A DNA stretch of 64,000 bases from positions 124,001 through 188,000 of the forward strand of contig JAGYJW010000006.1 of assembly GCA_018401435.1 (NCBI GenBank), in the 5' to 3' direction. Below, piece by piece: positions 57,351 to 64,000 of this stretch. Each line of letters opens with the position of its first letter. The first letter of the stretch is position 1. The position numbers and the translations under genes are program-made. This stretch comes from Deltaproteobacteria bacterium. GTDB lineage: Bacteria > Myxococcota_A > UBA796 > UBA2385. The notes under the pieces are model-generated. The model worked only from the letters and a program-made list of their open reading frames with translations. It was not told the origin of the DNA and did no database searches.

Positions 57351-58022
57351 ATGCCCGCGCCCGGCCTCTTCGTCTATTCCAATACGGCCACCAGCATTGA
57401 CGGCAAGATCAACACCGTGGCCCAGGATCGCCTGGCCTTGGGCAGTCACGAAGACAAGCGCGTGATGCACCTTCTGCGCGCGCAGGCCGACGCGATCCTG
57501 GTGGGGGGCAACACCTTTCGGCGCTGGGGCCTGCCCCTGGTGGAGGATCCCCGGCTGGTGCCCGAGGCGCCCCCCCGTCGTCGCCCCGTGATCAACGCGG
57601 TGCTGACGCGGCGGGGGCTCTTGGACATGGACCGCCGGCGCTTTCCTGATCCGCGGGTGGAGCTTCTGGTATTGGGCGGCCCGCAGCTGGATGCGGCGGC
57701 CCACCAGCGCGATCTGGGCGCTGCGGTGCTGCGCCACGACGCCCCGGATGTGACCTGGGCCCTGTCGGTGCTGGCGGCGCGGGGCTGCCGCCGGGTGCTG
57801 GTGGAGGGCGGGGGCGACCTCATCGCCCAGCTGCTCGAAGCGGGGCTTCTCGACGAGATCTTCCTCACGCTCTGCCCGCTGGTGGTGGGCGGCGTGCGCG
57901 CGCCCACGGCCGTGGATGGACCGGGCTTTCCCGGCGCGGCCTTGCCCCGGCTGAAGCTGTTGGACCTGCGGCGCGTCGAGGATGAGCTGTTCTTGCGCTA
58001 TGCCGTCGCCGGATCGCGCTGA
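57351..58022 (+). CDS. RibD C-terminal-domain reductase
   Basis: A 223-residue NADPH reductase of the dihydrofolate-reductase/RibD-C fold. It has SNTATSIDGKI at the N-terminus, ADAILVGGNTFRRWG, and VLVEGGGDLIAQLLEAGLLD near residue 150. In riboflavin synthesis the domain reduces the ribosylamino-pyrimidine; without its deaminase partner many members act on other substrates. ATG 57351. Its last 25 bases overlap the end of the convergent methyltransferase gene. Confidence 0.88.
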   Translation: MPAPGLFVYSNTATSIDGKINTVAQDRLALGSHEDKRVMHLLRAQADAILVGGNTFRRWGLPLVEDPRLVPEAPPRRRPVINAVLTRRGLLDMDRRRFPDPRVELLVLGGPQLDAAAHQRDLGAAVLRHDAPDVTWALSVLAARGCRRVLVEGGGDLIAQLLEAGLLDEIFLTLCPLVVGGVRAPTAVDGPGFPGAALPRLKLLDLRRVEDELFLRYAVAGSR

Positions 58023-59383
58023 AAGCGGGCCACGGCTTCGATGTGGTGGGTCTGGGGGAAGAGGTCCACCGTCCAGAGATCGGTGAGCCGCCAGCCCCCT
58101 GCCTCCAGCACCGCTCGGTCCCGGCCCAAGGAGGCCGGGCCACAGGCCACATAGACCAGCACATCGCCCGGCTGGTCGGCCAGGAAGCGGGCGGCGCGGG
58201 GGTGCAGGCCCACCCGCGGCGGGTCCACCAGGATGGCGCGCGCCCCGCTGTCGGGCAGCCCGGGCAGGACATCCTCTACCAGTCCGGCGTGCCAGGACCC
58301 GGCGATGCCATTGGCGGCGGCGTTCCGGCGGGCGTCGTCGATGGCCGGGGCGTGCAGCTCGATGCCCACCACCTGGTCGTAGCCCCCAGCGAGGGCCAGA
58401 CCGAAGGTGCCCACCCCGCAATAGAGGTCCAGCAGGGTGCCTCCGGGTCGGCTGGCGGTCAGGCCCAGGGCCTCGGCCACCGTTTGAACCAGGATCTCGG
58501 CCCCTTCGGTGTTGACCTGAAAGAATGCGTCGTAGGGCAGGCGCAAGGACAGGCCCGCGAGGTCGAAGCAGAGGTCGGCCTCGCCCCAGAGCACCTCCCT
58601 CAGCTCGCCCCGGGCGACCTCGGCCAGGCTGTCGGTCACCACCCACAGCAGGCCCGTCAGGCCGGGCAGATCCGCCAGGGCTTCCACCACGGGCTCGAGG
58701 TCTTGACGTGTGGCGGCGGAGCTGGTGACGACGCTCACCAGCAGGCGGGGGGCCGCGGGGTTGCCGCTGTCGCGCAGCACCAGGTGGCGCCAGGTTCCAC
58801 GGTGTTCCACGGTGTCCCAGGCGGGGGCGAGCTGCAGGGCCTGCACCTTCTGGATCGCCGCGTTCATGGCGGGGGTGCCCAGGGGGCAGGCGGGCACCGG
58901 GACGATGCGACCGAACCAGCCCGGCGGGTGGAAGCCCAGGTGGCTGCCGGCGGTGGACTCGCCGGAGGCCCGAAAGGCGTCGATCTGAGATTCTGGGATG
59001 AACCTGGTATTTCCCCAGGATAGCTCGATCTTGTTGCGGTAGTGGTAGGCGCCCGCAGCACCCCGAACCGGGTGGCGATGCACGCCGTCGCCGTCGGTCA
59101 GGCCCACGAGACGGTGCAGCAGGTCGCCCTTCTCCTGCCGCTGCCGGTCCAGGGGCATCTCTTGCAGCTGGCAGCCGCCGCAGGTGCCAAAGAGCGGGCA
59201 GGCGGGGGCGACCTGGTCGGGTGCGGGCTGAAGCACCCGCAGGCGCCGGGCCGTGCCCTTGCGACCGGGCTGGGCCTCGACCACCGCGCCAACGGGGGCT
59301 CCGCGCACCATCCAGCGCTGCTCGCTGCCTGCGGCCCGGCCGCTGGTGTGCTTGGCCTCGAGGCGGTCGAGGTGCAGGGTCAC
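57998..59383 (-). CDS. 23S rRNA uracil-5-methyltransferase, RlmD/RumA type
   Basis: A 461-residue enzyme. I place the start at GTG 59383 (VTLHLDRLEAKHTSG), which overlaps the upstream TGA; longer frames lack similarity. Residues 1-60 are a TRAM RNA-binding domain. CPLFGTCGGCQLQ and a further Cys (VPACPLG) provide a 4Fe-4S site. The SAM motif is LLDLYCGVGTFGLAL, and the catalytic part has DPPRVGLHP and YVACGPASLGRD with the nucleophilic Cys. It methylates a uridine of 23S rRNA; m5U1939 (RlmD) is the usual target but RlmC/other sites are possible. Confidence 0.9.
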   Translation of the reverse strand: MTLHLDRLEAKHTSGRAAGSEQRWMVRGAPVGAVVEAQPGRKGTARRLRVLQPAPDQVAPACPLFGTCGGCQLQEMPLDRQRQEKGDLLHRLVGLTDGDGVHRHPVRGAAGAYHYRNKIELSWGNTRFIPESQIDAFRASGESTAGSHLGFHPPGWFGRIVPVPACPLGTPAMNAAIQKVQALQLAPAWDTVEHRGTWRHLVLRDSGNPAAPRLLVSVVTSSAATRQDLEPVVEALADLPGLTGLLWVVTDSLAEVARGELREVLWGEADLCFDLAGLSLRLPYDAFFQVNTEGAEILVQTVAEALGLTASRPGGTLLDLYCGVGTFGLALAGGYDQVVGIELHAPAIDDARRNAAANGIAGSWHAGLVEDVLPGLPDSGARAILVDPPRVGLHPRAARFLADQPGDVLVYVACGPASLGRDRAVLEAGGWRLTDLWTVDLFPQTHHIEAVARFQRDPATA

Positions 59384-59882
59384 GGGCAGGCGGATGCGCT
59401 TGGGACGGGCCAAGGGCCCTCCAGGGTGTGGGGCGGGGCGCCCGGGCGCTCCCCTGGTAGCCTCGCGCTGCCGGCGGGCACACCCCCTCCAGCTCGACCT
59501 GCAGCCCTTCGCGGGCCTCGCCCGCCACCCAGAAGCCGGCGCGGTCCAGCCGCACGGCGGTCGGGGGCAAGGTGGCCTGCAGGCGCCCCGCATGAAGCCA
59601 GAGCGGCCGTCCGGCCGGGCCCACCAGGCTGAGCCCGTGGGCCCCACCCCACTCGAGCACGGCGATCCATTGCAGGTCCACCCCCGCAGGCAGGGCCTCG
59701 GCCTCCAGCCAGTGCAGGCGGCCGGGAGCGCCGCCGGATTGCGGGGCCTCGGCGAGCAGCAGGGCCTCACCCCGGTAGAGCTGGCCGGGCTCGCAAGGCG
59801 GGCCCGCGGGCGCGTGGCGGCCCGCTGCCCACGCGGGAAGGGCGATGCAGGCGGCGAAGAGGATCAGAAGGATGGGGTGCAC
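59380..59882 (-). pseudogene. Secreted protein of unknown function, probably one frameshift
   Basis: GTG 59882 opens a signal peptide (VHPILLILFAACIALPAWAAG). The following roughly 120 residues are beta-rich (LYRGEALLLAEAPQSG, RLHWLEAEALPAGVDLQWIA, LVGPAGRPLWLHAGRLQATL). The frame then runs on into the methyltransferase region; a shift of one base would give a stop TGA at 59380-59382 in the GTGA overlap. The exact shift site is unclear. The adjacent 12-bp repeat array lies upstream. No family recognised. Confidence 0.5.
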
Positions 59883-59954
59883 GGAGCCTCCGATCCCAAC
59901 CCAAGCAAGAGTTGTGCCATGATCGCGGGCGGCCAACTTACTGAAATCGCAGAT

Positions 59955-59972
59955 GGGGGGGTACGCCCCCCC
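59955..59972. promoter_or_regulatory. G7-TACG-C7 hairpin in the divergent intergenic region
   Basis: GGGGGGG, TACG, CCCCCCC: a perfect 7-bp stem with a UNCG-type tetraloop. It lies between the divergent secreted-protein (start 59882) and propeller/amidohydrolase (start 60106) genes, just before the tandem array. Possible leader structure. The homopolymer runs are also indel-prone for sequencing. Confidence 0.45.
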
Positions 59973-59990
59973 GCCGAAGGCCGTCGACCT

Positions 59991-60071
59991 TTCGACAGGT
60001 GCATCGACAGGTGCTTCGACAGGTGCTTCGACAGGTGCTTCGACAGGTGCTTCGACAGGTGCTTCGACAGG
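59991..60071. repeat. Tandem 12-bp repeats, nearly seven copies
   Basis: Unit TTCGACAGGTGC from 59991: copies at 59991, 60003 (first T replaced by A), 60015, 60027, 60039, 60051 and a partial one at 60063-60071. The array ends 34 bases before the start of the gene at 60106. Preceded by CGAAGGCCGTCGAC (59975-59988), which is found unchanged inside the array at 11985-12034. Coding potential (CRST or DRCF repeats) appears only in shadow frames. Confidence 0.9.
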
Positions 60072-60105
60072 GGCCCTCTCGCACGGAGCGGGCTAGAGCG
60101 CGGCC

Positions 60106-63100
60106 ATGACCAGCACCGCCCTCCTGCTCTTCTTCGCGGCCGCCCAGGCCCATGATCCCATCGACGACCGGGGGGGCGCCGCCCCCACGCCAGAGGCCGA
60201 GACGGTCGCTGAGGCCCCGGCGAAAGACGCCGAGGAAGCCGACGCCGCCGAGGTCGACTGGGATGTGCTCGTGCCGCACGGCGCCCACCACAGCGCCCGC
60301 TTCACCTTGACCGAAGGCACCTGGATGAGCGTGTCGGTGTCCGGCGACAGGCTGGTCTTCGACCTGCTGGGCGACCTCTGGTCCATGCCGCTGTCCGGCG
60401 GCAAGGCCGACCGCCTCACCGCCGACGCGGCTTGGGACAGCGAACCCCGCTTCTCGCCCGATGGGCGCCGCATCGCCTTCGTCTCGGATCGCGACGGCAA
60501 CGAGCAGATCTGGGTGATGGACCGCGACGGCCGGAACCTGCACAAGGTCACCGACGAGGACGAGGCCCGGGTGACCGACCCGGTCTGGGACCCGACAGGC
60601 GACTGGCTGATCGTGCGCCGCCGCACCGTGGACACCCGCAGCATCGGCGTGACCGAACTCTGGCGGGTGCATGTCGATGGCGGCACGCCGGGCTTCGCCC
60701 TGACCAGCCTGGATGAGCACCCCCACGCTGGCGAATCCACCACCGACGGTCGCTTCGTCTACTTCTCGAATCGGCACGGGCGCTTCAATTACGACGAGAA
60801 CCCGGTGGCCGGGCTCTGGGATGTGCAGCGCCTGGACCTTCAGACCAACGAGGTGCGGACCGTGGTGCACGGGGCCGGAAGCGCCTCCCGGCCCAAGCTC
60901 TCCCCGGATGGCAAGACCTTGGCCTTCGTCTCTCGCGACCGCAGCCACACCCTGCTGGAGCTGATGGACCTGGCCACCGGGCGCCGGCGCACCCTCAGCC
61001 AGGATCTGGACCACGACCAGCTCGAAGGCTTCGCCCTGCACGGCACCTACCCCGACATCAGCTGGCTGCCCGATGGCTCGGGTCTCGTGCTGTGGGCGCG
61101 GGGGCAGCTGTGGAAGCTGGGCCTGGACGGCACCGAGACCGCCATCCCCTTTGAGGCCACCGGCAGCTGGGACTTCCACGATGTTCAGCGTTGGAAGCGC
61201 ACGATTCCCGATACCGTTCAGGCCCGGGTGATCCGCTGGCCGGTCCGGTCCAAGGACGGTCGCCTGGCCTTCTCGGCCATGGGCCGGCTCTGGACGCAGG
61301 ACCCGGGTGGAGAGATCGCGCCCGCGTCCTCAGGCACCGGCTATTCACCGGCCTTCAGCCCCGATGGCAAGCGCCTGGCCTGGACCTCCTGGACCGACTG
61401 CCCCGCACCCGACACCGCGGTGTCGGCAGCGCCCGCGCCCGACTGTGGGGGACGCCTGCACCTCAGCCAGGGCAAGAAGCAGGAGACCCTGCCGGTGGAG
61501 GGCCTGCTCATCAACCCCGCCTGGTCACCCGACGGCAAGACGCTGGTGGTGCTGCGGGGCGTGGGGGGCAGCTCCAGCCCCGACCTGGGCAGCCAGCCCT
61601 GGTATGAGCTCGTGCGCCTGACCGAGGGCAAGAAGGGTCGCTGGGACAGCGTGGTCATCGGCAGCACCGACATCGACCAGTTCCGCGCGCCGCGCCCCAC
61701 CATCGTGGGGGATCGCATCTACTGGGCCGAGTCGCGTCCCACCGAGCCCCGCCGCCCCGGCAAGGCCGTCCTGGTGAGCGTGGATCTGGATGGGGACGAC
61801 AAGATCGAGCATCTGTCCCTGGGCGGCGCCCAGGAGGTGCGGTTGAGCCCCACGGGCAAGCGGGTGGCCTTCAAGCGCGGCCACCAGGCCTGGGTGGCCG
61901 ATGTGCCGCCGCAGATGCGCGATCTGGACGTGGACGCGCTGCCGCATCGCAAGCTCACCGAACAGGTCGGCGACTGGCTGGAGTGGTCGCCCGACGGCCG
62001 CGAGCTGAGCTGGATGGCCGGCAATACGCTGAATCGGCTGGTGGTGGACGCCGTCACCCTGCCCGAGAAGGCCGAAGCCCCCAAGCCCCAGCAGGAGGAG
62101 CTCAAGCTCAGCCTTTCGGCAGATGCCCGCCGGCAGCCTGGCCCTCACCCACGCCACCGTGCTCACCATGGAGCCCGACGGCCAGGGCGGCGTGGTGGTG
62201 CTCGACGACGCCACGGTGGTCATCGAAGGCGACCGCATCCTCTCGGTGGGCAGCGCGCCGCCCCCGGCGGGGGCGCGGATCATCGACGCCACCGGCAAGA
62301 CCATCATCCCCGGCCTGGTCGATGTGCACGCCCACCTGCACTACAGCGCGGGGGACGTCTTGCCGGCGCAGGAGTGGCGCTACCTGGTGAACCTCGACTT
62401 CGGGGTCACCACGGTGCACGACCCCTCGGCCAGCACCGATCTTGTGTTCACGCAAAAAGAAAGGGTCGAGGTTGGCTTTGAGCGCGGCCCCCGCATTCAT
62501 TCCACCGGCTACATCCTCTATGGGGCCCTGGACAACGACGCGGCCATCACCCAGACCCCCGAAGACGCCTTGGCCCATGTGCGGCGGATCAAGGCGGCGG
62601 GGGGCCAGTCGGTCAAGGTCTACCAGCAGTCCCGCCGCGACCAGCGCCAGTGGTATGTGCAGGCCTGCGATGCCGAGGAGATCCTCTGTGTGGCCGAAGG
62701 CGGCGGCGACCTGTGGATGAACCTGGGCATGGTGGCCGATGGCATCCAGGCGATCGAACACGCCCTGCCCATCGCTCCGCTCTATGCCGACGTGAAGCAG
62801 TGGATGGCGGCCAGCCGCAGCAAAGACAGCTTTGGAAGCGCCTATACGCCCACACTGCTGGTGGCTTATGGGGGTATGGGCGGCGAGAACTACTTCTACC
62901 AGCACGAGAACCCCCGCGACAACGCGCGGCTGCTGCGACACCACCCCCGCCGGCTGCTGGATGCCCGCGCCTGGCGGCCGGGCCTGATGGCGGCGGATGA
63001 GGACTGGAACCACATGCAGGTGGCCCGCGAGGCCGCGGCGATGGCCCGCGACGGCGTGCTGGTCACCCTGGGGGCCCATGGCCAGCTGCAGGGGCTGGGG

Positions 63101-63346
63101 GCGCACTGGGAGCTGTGGGCCCTGGCCTCGGAGGGGGCCATGACCCCGCTGGAGGCGCTGTCGGCCGCCACCCTGCAGGGGGCGCGCTACCTCGGCCTGG
63201 AGGATCAGCTGGGCACGGTGACCGCCGGCAAGCTGGCCGATCTGGTGGTGCTGGATGCCGACCCGCGCGCCGATATCCGCAACAGCGACGACATCTTCCT
63301 GGTCATCAAGAACGGCGTGCCTCAGCCCTCTTCGGGGCCGGAGTAG
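60106..63346 (+). pseudogene. TolB-like beta-propeller fused to amidohydrolase, one frameshift
   Basis: A secreted or periplasmic protein of about 1,080 residues: leader MTSTALLLFFAAAQA, an acidic linker, then PD40/TolB-type propeller blades (RFSPDGRRIAFVSDRDGNEQ; PKLSPDGKTLAFVSRDRS; AFSPDGKRLAWTSW) to about residue 660. At about 62120 the frame changes from LSLSADA to MPAGSLALTHATVLTMEPDG. Joined, they give the known fusion of propeller and metal-dependent amidohydrolase. HxH metal site DVHAHLHY; CVAEGGGDLWMNLGMVADG; HALPIAPLYADV; and a C-terminal GTVTAGKLADLVVLDADP. A peptidase or dipeptidase-like hydrolysis is likely; substrate unknown. It could also be two genes, the second starting at ATG 62123. 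Confidence 0.8.
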
Positions 63347-63987
63347 CCCGGAAATCCCGGAAAGGTCGGGTAGTCGGCGAAGGCCGCGAGGGGGTCGAGC
63401 TTGGGCGGCGGCCAGGCGTCCAGCACCGCGAGGTAGCGGCTCTGGGGGCCCATGCGCAGCTTCTTGATGGCCTTGGCCCCGCAGAGCAGGGCGCCCAGCT
63501 GAGCGAACATCCAGGCCATGGCCGGGGTGCAGCCGCCCACGGTGCTGGCGCGCATCGGGGCCAGGCCCAGGCGGTGACCCAGGCCCTGCAGCTCCCAGGC
63601 CCGGGCGCGGTCTTCGGGACGGAGGCGGTCATCGGCCCAGGCCCAGGTCCAGCGCATCTCGGCCTCGTCCACGGTGCCCAGGGTCTGCGCCCGCAGGGTC
63701 CAGGCCACCCGCTCGTCCAGGTATTGCAGCTCCACCAGGCCCCCCGGCCCAAAGCGCCATCGGGGCAGGCGCGCCTCGCCGGTCTCCTCGGCGAAGGCGC
63801 GGTTGCGCGCGTCCATCTCCTGGGCGGCCAGGGCGACCAGGTTGCCGTCCAGCAGGGCATCGGCCGAGGCGTCCAACTCGCCGGCCCGCTGCCAGTAGCA
63901 GGCCTCGCAGGCAGGCTGGAAGCTCTCGTCCGCCAGGGCGCTCCAGTCCCCCAAGGCCGCCCGGTCGCAGGCCGGACAGATGGCCAC
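63322..63987 (-). CDS. DUF6882-like protein with N-terminal zinc ribbon
   Basis: A 221-residue protein with a GTG start at 63987. Two CxxC pairs (ICPACDRAAL and ACEACYWQ, residues 4-30) suggest a zinc ribbon. The core (LGTVDEAEMRWTWAWADDRL, followed by WELQGLGHRLGLAPM) matches DUF6882-type proteins. Function unknown. The upstream end is 13 bases from the window edge, so a longer start outside is possible. Its 3' end overlaps the amidohydrolase by 25 bases. Confidence 0.7.
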   Translation of the reverse strand: MAICPACDRAALGDWSALADESFQPACEACYWQRAGELDASADALLDGNLVALAAQEMDARNRAFAEETGEARLPRWRFGPGGLVELQYLDERVAWTLRAQTLGTVDEAEMRWTWAWADDRLRPEDRARAWELQGLGHRLGLAPMRASTVGGCTPAMAWMFAQLGALLCGAKAIKKLRMGPQSRYLAVLDAWPPPKLDPLAAFADYPTFPGFPGYSGPEEG

Positions 63988-64000
63988 CCGCAGGTCTTCT

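Noticed and set aside
59991..60071. CRISPR array.
   Set aside because: Units are contiguous 12-mers with no spacers and no cas genes.

Overview
The window is a 64 kb piece of very G+C-rich chromosome, most likely from a member of the Myxococcota (former Deltaproteobacteria) or a close relative. The evidence is a secreted protein with MopE-type DCDD calcium repeats and a MYXO-CTERM-like tail, several lipoproteins, eukaryotic-type Ser/Thr kinase domains, and a CarH-type B12 photoreceptor. A species cannot be named from the sequence. I saw no rRNA, tRNA or CRISPR array.

Layout. 1-4.4 kb: truncated Ser/Thr kinase, MYXO-CTERM surface protein, membrane protein. 4.5-9.6 kb: a complete minus-strand Fe-S assembly operon (MerR regulator-iscS-iscU-iscA-hscB-hscA) headed by a MerR-type protein, not Rrf2 IscR. 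9.6-15.9 kb: comEC, a hydantoinase/oxoprolinase fusion and a lipoprotein. 16-24.3 kb: small enzymes, enolase, and an aminotransferase that lacks its Schiff-base lysine. 24.4-34 kb: sulfatase-like lipoprotein, AgmX-like protein, rhodanese lipoprotein, PBP1-type penicillin-binding protein, aldo/keto reductase, FGE-like lipoprotein and a membrane protein. 34-39.2 kb: a TolC/HlyD/ABC tripartite exporter operon with a divergent winged-helix regulator; its ABC ATPase domain has lost every catalytic motif. 39.2-44.7 kb: di-haem cytochrome c peroxidase, pseudokinase-ATPase-TPR protein, TauE/SafE permease. 44.8-55.5 kb: RsuA-type pseudouridine synthase, then a sugar ABC transporter whose fused binding protein/MalF gene (45.5-47.6 kb) is separated from malG (54.6-55.5 kb) by an insertion sequence, a lower-G+C segment bounded by copies of the malF 3' end, an unknown membrane protein, a TetR/alkB pair and a secreted protein. 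55.5-64 kb: carH with a tandem 11-bp operator, NRDE/TANGO2 protein, RibD-C reductase, RlmD/RumA-type methyltransferase, secreted protein, TolB-propeller/amidohydrolase and a DUF6882-like protein.

Many genes are broken by apparent one-base indels that restore a homologous reading frame a few bases on. They are clustered (about 14.2-14.8, 24.5-26.8, 29.8-34.4, 41.6-44.7 and 47.7-49 kb), while intervening stretches are clean. I read most of them as sequencing or assembly errors in low-coverage patches and annotated the whole gene with the break noted, using the type pseudogene for the sequence as given.

The most unusual signals are: a type-I-like exporter with a fully degenerate ATPase; the lysine-less aminotransferase; CTTCGACA tandem repeats of two different periods, sharing an extra 14-mer, upstream of two unrelated genes; the CarH gene with a three-repeat operator; and a transposon-interrupted direct repeat of the malF 3' end.
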